A stretch of DNA of 64,000 nt from Clostridium cylindrosporum DSM 605. Lineage in GTDB: Bacteria > Bacillota > Clostridia > Clostridiales > Caloramatoraceae. This document shows positions 49,901 to 58,709 of this stretch, one piece after another. A program made the position numbers and the translations under genes. The notes below the pieces were generated by a model. It ran no database searches, was not told the DNA's origin, and saw only the letters and a program-made list of their open reading frames with translations. The stretch is from NCBI RefSeq assembly GCF_001047375.1, contig NZ_LFVU01000001.1, positions 1 through 64,000 of the forward strand. The letters run 5' to 3'. The stretch's first letter is position 1, and each line of letters begins with the position of its first letter.

Positions 49901-50166
49901 TGCACTACAGGAATGGTGTCATTAGCCTAAACCACGAGCTCTTCGAGAAGATAGCCTAATCTACAAAATCCCCATATGCTAAAAGCTATGTCTAAAAACC
50001 GCTTCCCTTGACGACATATCTCTAAGCATATGGGGATTTTTACAGATAAGGCTATCTAGCTCTCGACTCTATAGTTTAGGCTAATAACACCATTTCTGCA
50101 ATGATACTTTTCCTACATAACAAAATTTAATATATTATGCTTTTCTGTATAATTAATATTACTTTA
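49901..50166. other. Intergenic region with large inverted repeat
   Basis: No gene. The whole first part is the near-complete palindrome 49908-50098; the rest (50099-50166) is AT-rich and plain, upstream only of the end of the converging LysM-GH18 gene. Confidence 0.8.
49908..50098. repeat. 191-base imperfect inverted repeat (MITE or structured RNA)
   Basis: Outer arms 49908-49932 and 50074-50098 pair over 25 bases with two differences (G-U and C-A). A middle stem pairs 49949-49957 with 50049-50057 perfectly, and nearby CGAGA/TCTCG. The inner stem 49965-49980 with 50025-50040 is a perfect 16-mer, and 49984-49992/50013-50021 continue to a 20-base loop. The inner hairpin ends in TTTTTAC and could end the ABC-F transcript. 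No target-site duplication was evident. Confidence 0.85.
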
Positions 50167-51423
50167 TTATATTTTTCTTATGGTGAAAAACTTTCTTACA
50201 AGCCAAGGTCCTGGTGCGAACTCAAGAGCTATTTGCCATAGACCTCTTCCTTGCAACTTGTATTCTCGAACTAATTTCATTTTCTCACTTATACTTCTAA
50301 CATCTTCAAACCAAACCTCATGAAGTTGTCCCTGCTCATCTCTATAGCGGAAAAACGGTGATTTATATTCCTGTGAATATTGTATAGGAACTTGATACTT
50401 CATAGCTGTTCTAATGGCATCTTGATTAGATGTAGAAGTTGCAGCTATTCCTGGTCTGTATGGTAATAGCCAGTTATACCCATATCTAGGCACTCCAAGC
50501 ATAATCTTATTTCTTGGTACCCTCTTCATAGCAAATTCAATTGTTCTTCTAACTTCATCAATTGGAGCTACAGGTCCTGGTTCACTTCCTGGATGATGCC
50601 AATCATATGCCATGACAAACATAGAATCTACAACAGAGCCGATTCCTCCATAATCATATCCTCTTAACCATGGAATATCTTCACTTGTTTTTGCTGGAAC
50701 AGCTACAGTAATATAATATCTACCTAAACTATCTCTTAATTCACGTAGAAACCCTGTAAAAAGATCTCTATCCTGAGCACTTACTCTTTCAAAGTCAATA
50801 TTTACTCCACCATATCCCTTTCTGGTTACTAAATGAACTATATTATTAATAAGATTTCTTCTTGAACTTGGATTATTTAACATCTGATGAACAAGCTCAG
50901 TACCAAAACCCTGTGGAGTTAGATTAGTAATAGTTACAAGGGGTGTTGCCCTGTTTTCCCAAGTGGTTTGAATAGCAGCTGAATCATCTAAATCATTTGC
51001 AATATCCCCGTTAGGTAAAAAGTGATATTCAAAAATAGATATTGCAGTTGAATTAGGTGCGAATCTATTGATTAGTTCACGATCTAAAGATGGAGTTCGA
51101 ACAACATAAAAATTTAAGGAACTTGCAAGATAATTTGATATATTAGGAATTGTTATTTTCATTCCTGGCTGTAATGAATATGGTTTAATCGAAGGGTTTG
51201 CTGCTCTTAATTGCTGTAATGAAACATATGCTTTCTTTGCAATAGTAAATAAAGTGTCCCCTGGTTGAACAGTATAAACATAAAGTGGTATAAGTAGAGC
51301 CTGCCCTGGAACAATATTTACTTCTTCAAGTCCATTTACCATAAGTATCTGATCAATAGGTGCATTATACATTTTGCTTATTGAATATAAAGATTCACCA
51401 GGCTTAACTGTATGAATAAACAT
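50167..51423 (-). CDS. LysM-GH18 spore cortex hydrolase (SleL/YaaH-like)
   Basis: 418 residues. Two LysM peptidoglycan-binding domains (about 2-47 and 49-94; VKPGESLYSISKMYN and VQPGDTLFTIAKKAY) precede a GH18 domain with Asp210 and catalytic Glu212 in GYGGVNIDFERVS. SleL/YaaH enzymes of spore formers have this design; they cut cortex peptidoglycan at germination as N-acetylglucosaminidases. There is no signal peptide, as is usual for spore-borne SleL. GGAGG precedes ATG at 51423. Confidence 0.93.
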   Translation of the reverse strand: MFIHTVKPGESLYSISKMYNAPIDQILMVNGLEEVNIVPGQALLIPLYVYTVQPGDTLFTIAKKAYVSLQQLRAANPSIKPYSLQPGMKITIPNISNYLASSLNFYVVRTPSLDRELINRFAPNSTAISIFEYHFLPNGDIANDLDDSAAIQTTWENRATPLVTITNLTPQGFGTELVHQMLNNPSSRRNLINNIVHLVTRKGYGGVNIDFERVSAQDRDLFTGFLRELRDSLGRYYITVAVPAKTSEDIPWLRGYDYGGIGSVVDSMFVMAYDWHHPGSEPGPVAPIDEVRRTIEFAMKRVPRNKIMLGVPRYGYNWLLPYRPGIAATSTSNQDAIRTAMKYQVPIQYSQEYKSPFFRYRDEQGQLHEVWFEDVRSISEKMKLVREYKLQGRGLWQIALEFAPGPWLVRKFFTIRKI

Positions 51424-51515
51424 TTCTGTCCTCCAATAAATACTCTTATATAAATTGATTTTAGGTTTTTATATAAATTATATTATTTCTTTCAGCAAAC
51501 TATTACATATTTAAC

Positions 51516-52139
51516 TTATATAATTAAATCAATAGTTCCACTTTCTATAAAAATATATATACCTAATGCTATAAATACTATTGGTACAAAAATATGCTTG
51601 TATCTTTCTATAATCCCCTCTACAAATGGATACTTTAAAAGTTTAAAACCAATATAACACCAAACTCCCGTAAGTATAATAAAAATTATACTTGTAGCTA
51701 AAATTTCAAATGTACTTAACCTAGCAAATAGTGGTATATAAATTCCTATATTATCTCCTCCATTTGCTATAGTTACACCTGCCACACTTATAATACTAAT
51801 AAGTCTTTTACTCGTATTTTCTTGATTTATTTTCTCATTAATTTCTTCTACTTCATCATCATCTTCATTTCCCTTTTTATACTCTAAATACTCTTTTATA
51901 CCTAGATATATAGGTACAATACCTAAAAGTCCAATATATTTACTTGGAAACAGATTTGCTCCAAGCGCACCTAGAATGCTTATTATCACTAATGATGCAA
52001 TTCCTAAGTACTGACCAAGAACAATGTGTCTTACTTTAAGAGAATTATTTACCCTAGAGAAAAATAACATAAGAATGAATATATCATCGATATTAGTAGT
52101 AACAAATGAAATAACAGCCTTTATAATTGTATTTATCAA
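51516..52139 (-). CDS. CadD-family cadmium resistance transporter
   Basis: 207 residues with five or six membrane segments and an acidic loop (GNEDDDEVEEINEK). FVTTNIDDIFILMLFFSRV at the start and GGDNIGIYIPLFA in the middle are typical of the CadD/cadmium-transporter family. It may export cadmium or other divalent ions; metal specificity is not clear from sequence. The start is TTG at 52139 with GGAGAGG upstream. A possible 13-codon leader peptide ends right before that site. Confidence 0.88.
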   Translation of the reverse strand: MINTIIKAVISFVTTNIDDIFILMLFFSRVNNSLKVRHIVLGQYLGIASLVIISILGALGANLFPSKYIGLLGIVPIYLGIKEYLEYKKGNEDDDEVEEINEKINQENTSKRLISIISVAGVTIANGGDNIGIYIPLFARLSTFEILATSIIFIILTGVWCYIGFKLLKYPFVEGIIERYKHIFVPIVFIALGIYIFIESGTIDLII

Positions 52140-52153
52140 TTAGTACCTCTCCT

Positions 52154-52195
52154 TAAATAATAATATTAATTATAACATCTTCTAAACACATCATG
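52154..52195 (-). CDS. Possible 13-codon leader peptide before cadD
   Basis: On the minus strand ATGATGTGTTTAGAAGATGT starts a 13-residue reading frame (MMCLEDVIINIII) preceded by GGTGGAGG and ending in TAA just before the GGAGAGG of the transporter gene. It is too short to judge by composition; a coupling or attenuation role is possible. Confidence 0.3.
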
Positions 52196-52356
52196 GAATC
52201 CTCCACCTTCCCACTCCTCCGCCTCTATCCATATCTTATACTGACAATTAATCATATTTACCTCCGCTATTCTAATACTATAATTTAATCCTTCTTATCC
52301 TAGTCGTAATCTATATGTATTCTATATATTATATTATAAATTTAAACACACATAAA

Positions 52357-52389
52357 AAATGAGTAAGAATATATACTTCTCACTCATTT
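52357..52389 (-). terminator. Terminator after ytrI
   Basis: Arms 52357-52369 and 52377-52389 (AAATGAGTAAGAA) with one wobble, ending in six Ts on the minus strand; overlaps the ytrI stop codon. Confidence 0.85.
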
Positions 52390-52848
52390 CTTTAATGGCT
52401 GAATTTCAATCCATATATTAATAATCTCAGATATTACAACTTTATTTGCCTTCAACCTATATTCTTTGCCTCCAATTTTCATAATCCTTTGATTAATAAC
52501 TTCCCAAAGCATATCCGCCTCAACCTTTTTTACTTCCTTACCAACAAAGGTTCCAAGCTTTTTTTGGATATACTTTTTAAGTTCTATATTTATTAACTCA
52601 TCTTCCTTAGAAGTAAGATTAATCTCAATATCCTTAACTATAAGCTTTTTCTTATTGATATTATCCTCTAACTTTTCTAATACCATATTCTTTTCATCAA
52701 TTATGGAATTTAAAATTGCTATTCTTTGATGATATTCGTCTAGTCTATAACTAATAAATGCACTTAAACTAGCACACCCTAGTAATACACCTAATATGAA
52801 TCCACTTAAGAAAAATAAAAGGAAACCTGCCTTTCTTACTCTCCCCAT
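52384..52848 (-). CDS. ytrI: Sporulation membrane protein YtrI
   Basis: 154 residues from ATG at 52848, the MGRVRKAG start, which overlaps the ytrH stop by 13 bases. One N-terminal membrane segment (AGFLLFFLSGFILGVLLGC), then a long coiled-coil (DEYHQRIAILNSIIDEKNMVLEKLEDNINKK, shown in part) outside the membrane. YtrH and YtrI are needed for spore coat/cortex formation in Bacillus and are both made in the mother cell. The sequence match is weak, but the neighbour and topology fit. Confidence 0.82.
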   Translation of the reverse strand: MGRVRKAGFLLFFLSGFILGVLLGCASLSAFISYRLDEYHQRIAILNSIIDEKNMVLEKLEDNINKKKLIVKDIEINLTSKEDELINIELKKYIQKKLGTFVGKEVKKVEADMLWEVINQRIMKIGGKEYRLKANKVVISEIINIWIEIQPLKK

Positions 52849-53174
52849 ATTTGACCACACCTATGTAGCAGCTTAACTAAATAAAACCCTGCATTTGCAC
52901 CTAAAAGAGCTACCAAAATATAGACCATTTGCTTTATCACAAGACGAATTTCCCCTTTAAAAACTCCCTCATCTAATACCTCAAATGTAGAAAATGTTCC
53001 ACCTAGTGCAGTTGCAACAGCCCATATTTTTATTGATCCAGCTAAATCAATAATAGTCTTTAAGGGAGGTTGATTGTTTATAATAGCTGCAAGTCCTCCA
53101 AAGGCACTTGCCCCTACTATTACACCAAAGGATATAAGAAAACTATATATAATATTGGAGATAAAATTTATCAT
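52836..53174 (-). CDS. ytrH: Sporulation membrane protein YtrH
   Basis: 112 residues with three membrane segments; the YtrH signature GVIVGASAFGGLAAI and DLAGSIKIWAVATALGGTF are clear. It works in sporulation with YtrI, whose gene overlaps it. ATG at 53174 follows AAAAGGTAATT. Expected to be driven by a sporulation sigma factor, but no promoter could be read with confidence. Confidence 0.93.
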   Translation of the reverse strand: MINFISNIIYSFLISFGVIVGASAFGGLAAIINNQPPLKTIIDLAGSIKIWAVATALGGTFSTFEVLDEGVFKGEIRLVIKQMVYILVALLGANAGFYLVKLLHRCGQIWGE

Positions 53175-53353
53175 CTAATTACCTTTTCCATATCAATTAT
53201 TACTATATAAATTATGCTTTTTATATTTTTAATATGTTTGCTTGTGTATTATGAAAGAGATAAAATCCCTCTTATGCCTTTATTATCGAAGATGACTAAA
53301 GGATTTACCATTAATGATGGGCTTATGTTTTATAAAGAGCTGATTGTGATTTA

Positions 53354-55408
53354 TTATAGGAATTGGGTCAATTCTCCACAATAAGTCAGATCCAATCGAT
53401 GCATAGCTCTAGTACATGCAACATACAACATGCTTCTATCCAAATCCGTATGATAGGTAGAAGAACAAACAGAAGGTACTATTACTTGGTCAAACTCTAG
53501 CCCTTTAGCCATATGGGCGGTTGTAATAATTATTCCATCCTTTAGCTCAGTACTGCCAAAATCCAGTAAGAAAACATCCTTGTACCTATCTTTGATCTGA
53601 TTATAAATCTCTGCTGCCTGTTCCTGTGTTTTACATACTATTCCTAGTGAATTGTAAGCTGATTTTACATAATCATTAATCAAATCTTTAATCTCTTCTG
53701 ATTGATCCTCTAAGGTTGCACATTTTCTTATTGTAGGCTCTTCACCATGTCTTTCAATTGGAACCAGTTTGCTGTTGCTTTTAATCTTTTGTGCAAAATT
53801 TGTGATTTCAATCGTTGAACGGTAGCTTTTGCATAATTCCATACAGTCTGCATCCCCAAAAACACTTTTTAAAATCTCAAGGGATGAAGCACTATGAGGA
53901 TTAACCGATTGGAAACTGTCACCTAAGATCGTCATTTTACAGTTAAATAGCTTTCTTATAACCGCATATTGTATAGGAGTATAGTCTTGCATTTCATCTA
54001 CTAGCAAATGCTTTACATACTTAAAGTTTGTTTCAAATCCTTCAAAAAACATCTTTGTGTATATATAAGGAAATACATCAGCATACTCAAGTTTATTCTT
54101 CTCTACAAAATGGAATAACTTTGGCTTTTCAATATAATCATAGAAATTCTTATATAAAGAAAGTGCATCCTTGAATTTGTACATTTTCAAGATAGCAGTC
54201 TTAACCTGATTTGCAATTTCAGCCTTTATCCTTTTACCATTACTTGTTTTTCTATTTTCTATAATATCATTTGCTATTTTCTCTAGACGTTTCTTAACAG
54301 GCATTCTTTTTAAGGCTATATAACTTAGCATCAAATACTCCTTTGATACCTTGATACTTTCAATGCAAATATCCTCTGGAGAAAAGTATTCAGTGTTTGC
54401 CTTTTCTAGATAGGAATCAAGATCACTTACAAAATCCAAAGTAGCTTTGTATCTGATGCGTTCAATGGCTCTATCATCCTCTGTAAGCATAAGGTCTGTA
54501 ACTTGCTGATTGAAGGATTGAAAATTCAGCCTTCCCGCCATCTCCTCCTCTGCAACTTCCTCCATGCCCATTTCCATGATTTCCTCTTCACCTAGCTCTG
54601 GTAGGACACTTGAAATATAATCAGAGAAAACTTTATTTGGTGAAATAATCAAGATATCCTTTGAAGTCAGCTTCTCTTTAAAGCGGTATAACAAAAATGC
54701 AACCCTATGAAGTGCGATAGAGGTTTTTCCTGAACCAGCCACCCCTTGAATTATTAGGATTTTTGACTCTTCATTTCGGATAATGCTGTTTTGTTCTCTT
54801 TGTATAGTAGATACAATGTTCTTCATCTTCTCATCAGAAGTACGGCTAAGCTCCTTTTGTAAAACATCATCTCCTATATTCAGTGCACTTTCTAGCATAT
54901 ACTCCATATGACTATTTTTAACCTTGTATTGTCTTTTCAAAGAAATATCTCCGCAAATCCTTCCCATAGGTGCAGTGTAATATGCTTCCCCCATTTCAAA
55001 ATCATAAAACATACTGGAAACCGGTGCACGCCAATCATAGATCAGCACATCCTCGCCATTTTCCTCTCCAAAGGAATGCATTCCAATATAAAAAGGTTCT
55101 TCCTTGCCTTCTCCATTCTCACGAAAATCTATCCTTCCAAAGTATGGAGAATAGATCAGTTTATCAATCTTTTGTTTTTGCACAACAGCTTTTTCTCCAA
55201 AACCAATAGTTTCATGAACAGCAATACGGTTTGCCGCTTTTTCTGCCTGATCCATCTGTGCAAGGTTTTCCCAGAGATATTTCTTCGTTTCTTGAACCTC
55301 ATTTGCATAATCAGATATCTTTTGGTCAATATCCTGATATGTTGCTTTCAGTTTTTTCAATATCTCATTAAGATACTGTCTTTCCTCTTTCTCTGTCTTA
55401 TTCAACAT
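53354..55408 (-). CDS. helD: UvrD-like ATPase of the HelD family
   Basis: 684 residues. An N-terminal coiled coil (QYLNEILKKLKATYQDIDQKI), the P-loop GVAGSGKTSIALHR, the VDEMQDYTP motif, GDSFQSVNPH, ITTAHMAKGLEFDQV and MLYVACTRAMHRLDL match HelD, which releases stalled RNA polymerase. B. subtilis HelD is about 90 residues longer, so this is a shorter class. ATG at 55408 follows AAAGGGGGGTG. It has a structured leader (see 55427-55486) and is alone in its unit. Confidence 0.88.
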   Translation of the reverse strand: MLNKTEKEERQYLNEILKKLKATYQDIDQKISDYANEVQETKKYLWENLAQMDQAEKAANRIAVHETIGFGEKAVVQKQKIDKLIYSPYFGRIDFRENGEGKEEPFYIGMHSFGEENGEDVLIYDWRAPVSSMFYDFEMGEAYYTAPMGRICGDISLKRQYKVKNSHMEYMLESALNIGDDVLQKELSRTSDEKMKNIVSTIQREQNSIIRNEESKILIIQGVAGSGKTSIALHRVAFLLYRFKEKLTSKDILIISPNKVFSDYISSVLPELGEEEIMEMGMEEVAEEEMAGRLNFQSFNQQVTDLMLTEDDRAIERIRYKATLDFVSDLDSYLEKANTEYFSPEDICIESIKVSKEYLMLSYIALKRMPVKKRLEKIANDIIENRKTSNGKRIKAEIANQVKTAILKMYKFKDALSLYKNFYDYIEKPKLFHFVEKNKLEYADVFPYIYTKMFFEGFETNFKYVKHLLVDEMQDYTPIQYAVIRKLFNCKMTILGDSFQSVNPHSASSLEILKSVFGDADCMELCKSYRSTIEITNFAQKIKSNSKLVPIERHGEEPTIRKCATLEDQSEEIKDLINDYVKSAYNSLGIVCKTQEQAAEIYNQIKDRYKDVFLLDFGSTELKDGIIITTAHMAKGLEFDQVIVPSVCSSTYHTDLDRSMLYVACTRAMHRLDLTYCGELTQFL

Positions 55409-55426
55409 TACTTCACCCCCCTTTGT

Positions 55427-55550
55427 TAAATCAAGGATAATTATAATGCTTTATGAAGAAAAGTACTAGACTTTTTCCTTGATTTATTATATCCTATTGT
55501 TATAGTACGCCCCTATATATTATGGTAAAATATACCAAATACATAGGGGC
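55427..55550 (-). promoter_or_regulatory. Structured helD upstream region
   Basis: Two inverted repeats precede helD. Perfect 11-base arms 55427-55437 and 55476-55486 (TAAATCAAGGA) form a leader hairpin ahead of the ribosome binding site. Further upstream arms 55509-55516 and 55543-55550 (GCCCCTAT) enclose a smaller TGGTA/TACCA pair. A TATAAT (minus strand, 55487-55492) is between them. It could be a regulated promoter; HelD genes in other phyla respond to rifampicin but that element is not present here. Confidence 0.5.
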
Positions 55551-55659
55551 ATTTCTTCTTTCACAAAGGCTATTTAAGGTTTTTTATGTTTTTAATAAAT
55601 TTGTTTTGATATTACTACTTGATAATCGTGATATAAAACATCATCTCGCCTAAATACTA

Positions 55660-56070
55660 TTAATAACTTTTATATATACCTTTTTCTCTTTTCTTCTCTG
55701 TATTTTCATATATGTATGACTTCTCTACTACATTTTTATATCCCTTCTTTTGGATAATACTTTTAATATAGTCAACATGAGGACATCTATCAGAGTGATG
55801 ATTATCAGTTACCATACAAGATGACAGGTGAATAACAACATCATCCTTATTTAATTCACTAAGCTTTCTAGACTTTTTAGCAAATTGCTCTAACTTTGCT
55901 GATAAACCTTTTCCACAGCAGCCCCCACAAGTAAAAGAAATATATCTTACATCCTCTTCGTATTCTTTAAACATTCCCTCTCTATTATAAAAAGCATCAG
56001 TACAAGCTATACCACTACATCTTCTTTGTGTAATGTCACACTGAATAATAACAACATACTTTAAACCCAT
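55660..56070 (-). CDS. CGGC-domain protein
   Basis: 136 residues with the namesake motif TCGGCCGKG, and more Cys/His in IQCDITQRRCSGIAC and SDRCPHVD. CGGC proteins are small and probably bind metal; no function is established. GGGGAGG precedes ATG at 56070. It is divergent from the MocR regulator, 127 bases away, and could be its target. Confidence 0.88.
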   Translation of the reverse strand: MGLKYVVIIQCDITQRRCSGIACTDAFYNREGMFKEYEEDVRYISFTCGGCCGKGLSAKLEQFAKKSRKLSELNKDDVVIHLSSCMVTDNHHSDRCPHVDYIKSIIQKKGYKNVVEKSYIYENTEKKREKGIYKSY

Positions 56071-56150
56071 GTCAATTCCTCCCCATTAATTAATAATCTT
56101 TATTTTCAAATCTAATTGAGAATAGTCTATCATAGCATTGTCAATATCGT

Positions 56151-56185
56151 TAGATACAGTTACTCTATAATTAATAGGTACAGTT
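56151..56185 (+). promoter_or_regulatory. Direct-repeat operator of the MocR regulator
   Basis: Two direct repeats, TAGATACAGTT (56151-56161) and TAGGTACAGTT (56175-56185), start 24 bases apart and flank a perfect TATAAT (56166-56171). No good -35 is seen. MocR regulators are known to bind such direct repeats and often repress themselves. Confidence 0.65.
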
Positions 56186-56197
56186 TGGAGGTGTATT

Positions 56198-57604
56198 ATG
56201 AAAGAGATGATGATTAATTTAGATAAAAATTCTAATGAAGCGCTATACATACAGCTTTATAAATATCTTCGTGAAGAAATAAAATCTAATAGAATAAAAA
56301 AAGGTACTAAACTCCCTTCTATTCGCTACCTAGCAGATTATCTTAAGCTTAGTAAAATCACAGTGGATAATGCGTACCAACAATTATTAATTGAAGGATA
56401 TATAGAAAGTAGAGAAAGAAGTGGTATGTATGTTCAAGAAATTGAGGAAATGCCATTTAATTCTCCAAAGATTAGTAAAATGACTACTTCTTCTCCCCTA
56501 TCTTCTAATAGAATCAAATATGATTTTCATTATGGAAGTATTGATACTGAGAGTTTTGATTTTAACCTATGGCGAAGGTTAACTTCTAAGGCTTTAAAAC
56601 TATCTAATGGAGATCTTCTTCAGTATGGAGATCATCAAGGAGAATTAGAGTTTCGAGAAGAAATAGTAAACTATCTTAGATTATCAAGAGGTGTATTATG
56701 CTCATCTAGTCAGGTGATAATCACATCAGGAACCCAGAACTCACTACAATTATTATGTGAATTAATAGATAATGATGATAAATCAATAGCCATTGAAGAC
56801 CCTGGCTGGAATATTTCAAGGTTTATCTTTCAGAAAAACAACTTTAAAGTAACTCCTACCCCCCTAGATAAAGATGGTATATGCTTAAAAACACTTCGAG
56901 AGGCTTCCCCAAAATTTGTTTATGTTACTCCTTCTCATCAATTCCCATCGGGAGTAGTTATGCCTATAACAAGAAGGCAAAACCTCTTAAAATGGGCTAG
57001 AGATACTAATGCCTTTATTATTGAAGATGATTATGATAGTGAGTTTCGCTATATCGGTAGACCTATCCCATCTCTACAAAGCCTTGATGAGGATGAACGT
57101 GTTATTTACTTAGGTACATTTTCAAAGTCTCTTGCACCTTCTCTACGTATAAGTTATATGGTACTACCTAAGAAACTCCTAGATAAATATAAAGAGAATA
57201 TGTCTATGTATGAGCAGCCAACCTCAAGACTAAATCAAAAGACTCTTCAGTTATTTATGTCTAATGGCTACTGGGAGAGACATGTTCAAAGGATGCGTAA
57301 AATCTATCGTAAAAAACACAATACATTAATAAAATCTATCGAATATTACTTAAATGATAAGGTCAGATTGATTGGTGGAAATGCTGGTCTGCACATACTT
57401 CTAGAAATAAGAAACGGTATGCCTGAGGATATGATTATTCAAAAGACAGAAATGGCAGGTGTTAGAATATATCCAACTTCAAAATACTGGGCAAATAATA
57501 ATAATTTAGATAACCCTGTTTTCTTAATAGGTTTTGGGTGTTTAAGTGAAAATCAAATAAGAGAAGGTATAGAATTACTTGGTGAAGTATTAAGCAATAA
57601 TTAA
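56198..57604 (+). CDS. MocR-type transcriptional regulator (GntR HTH + aminotransferase)
   Basis: 468 residues. A GntR-type winged helix (about 15-80: IKSNRIKKGTKLPSIRYLADYLK, KITVDNAYQQL) is joined to an aminotransferase fold I domain with EDDYDSEFRY and the PLP lysine in TFSKSLAPSL. MocR proteins sense PLP or an amino acid and control vitamin B6, GABA, or transport genes. GGAGGTG precedes ATG. It stands alone opposite the CGGC gene; the regulated pathway is not identified. Confidence 0.93.
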   Translation: MKEMMINLDKNSNEALYIQLYKYLREEIKSNRIKKGTKLPSIRYLADYLKLSKITVDNAYQQLLIEGYIESRERSGMYVQEIEEMPFNSPKISKMTTSSPLSSNRIKYDFHYGSIDTESFDFNLWRRLTSKALKLSNGDLLQYGDHQGELEFREEIVNYLRLSRGVLCSSSQVIITSGTQNSLQLLCELIDNDDKSIAIEDPGWNISRFIFQKNNFKVTPTPLDKDGICLKTLREASPKFVYVTPSHQFPSGVVMPITRRQNLLKWARDTNAFIIEDDYDSEFRYIGRPIPSLQSLDEDERVIYLGTFSKSLAPSLRISYMVLPKKLLDKYKENMSMYEQPTSRLNQKTLQLFMSNGYWERHVQRMRKIYRKKHNTLIKSIEYYLNDKVRLIGGNAGLHILLEIRNGMPEDMIIQKTEMAGVRIYPTSKYWANNNNLDNPVFLIGFGCLSENQIREGIELLGEVLSNN

Positions 57605-57612
57605 TCATAAAA

Positions 57613-57645
57613 AAGAAGGAGTACTCTTCAAAAATGCTCCTTCTT
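57613..57645. terminator. Bidirectional terminator
   Basis: Perfect 9-base arms 57613-57621 and 57637-57645 (AAGAAGGAG) with A and T flanks, between the MocR gene and the converging LURP-one gene. Confidence 0.85.
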
Positions 57646-57663
57646 CTTAACTTATATATCCAA

Positions 57664-58158
57664 CTAAGTTGTTGCTGAGGAAGCAGCTGCTTGGTCAGCT
57701 TTCACACAATCAATTGCGATAACTAGTGAAATAATCATAATCTCCATATCTTCTTTTAATACTTCAACCTTATAGCTATCTCCCCAGGTGAACCATTCCT
57801 TTTTTACATTACCAACTACTTCACCATGTTGTAACACCTGAAAATCCATATCCCACCAGTTTCCATGTACTTCAATACCTGCCGTATCAATTGTATAGTG
57901 AGCTTTAAAGAAGGAAAACTCCTTCTTTATAGTTAATACCTCTCGACCATTTACCTCAACGAAAAACTTCGGTAGAAAGCTAAACACCTTTTTCGTAATA
58001 AGTGCAACTTCTTCCCTTGTTCTATTCATAATGGAGAAAGTCTTTGGGATTTGCATAAAACTTCCCTCTACGTAATAAACATCATTCTCCTGCTGATCCT
58101 TTACCGTAAATTTGCCACTTAGACTAAACACCTTCTGTTTTATATAAAACTGCTTCAT
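57664..58158 (-). CDS. LURP-one-related (YxjI-like) protein
   Basis: 164 residues, tubby-like beta barrel fold family. MKQFYIKQKVFSLSGKFTVK and the repeated beta segments match YxjI/LURP-one proteins, whose plant members respond to pathogens and whose bacterial role is unknown. ATG at 58158 follows a full AAAGGAGGTG, while the longer frame adds 25 unrelated residues. The C-terminus ends in an Ala-rich tail DCVKADQAAASSATT. Confidence 0.85.
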   Translation of the reverse strand: MKQFYIKQKVFSLSGKFTVKDQQENDVYYVEGSFMQIPKTFSIMNRTREEVALITKKVFSFLPKFFVEVNGREVLTIKKEFSFFKAHYTIDTAGIEVHGNWWDMDFQVLQHGEVVGNVKKEWFTWGDSYKVEVLKEDMEIMIISLVIAIDCVKADQAAASSATT

Positions 58159-58319
58159 CCTACACCTCCTTTGATATAATATACTCCTAAATTGATTATA
58201 TAGATATCTTTCAATTCTATTTTGTTTGATCAATTACAGTAACAAAAGATTTTGATAGGTTTTATACCTTAAATTATTTCATCAAGCTTACCTCACATCT
58301 TTCATAACCTTAATATATC

Positions 58320-58646
58320 TTAATTAAAACTCATATCATAATATCTACTAATTTGTTCTTCTAAATGAAGAAAATCTACATTTCTTCCTATTCTTAAGGT
58401 TTCTTTACCCTCAATATACAACAACATAATTGGTAACAAAAAAACTTGATATTTAGCTGAAAGCTCAATGCTTTTTTCACCATTTATTTCACACCTAGCT
58501 ATTTATGGAAATTTACTTAACATATTATTAATTCTGATTTTAATTACCTCACAAGCTCCACAGGTGGTTCCACTAAAATAAACTACTGTAATAATATTTT
58601 TATTGATTAATTCGTCTAATTCACCTTGCGTCTTTATTAAATTCAT
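58320..58646 (-). pseudogene. Thioredoxin-like gene interrupted by one in-frame stop
   Basis: Read from ATG at 58646 (GAGGAG upstream), the frame has a thioredoxin-type start VVYFSGTTCGACE (Cys29 and Cys32), then TAA at codon 48 (58503-58505), and continues in the same frame for 60 more codons with the expected cis-proline region VFLLPIMLLYIEG and an end at 58320. A CAA-to-TAA change would explain it. One nonsense base separates this from a 108-residue thioredoxin-like gene. It might also be a sequencing error. Confidence 0.8.
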
Positions 58647-58709
58647 AAATATATTCTCCTCATATATAAAAATCATATGCTATTAATCCAATTTTAATAA
58701 GAACCTCAC

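Noticed and set aside
53276-53386. 36-residue plus-strand frame overlapping the end of helD
   Set aside because: No ribosome binding site, and it runs into helD antisense.
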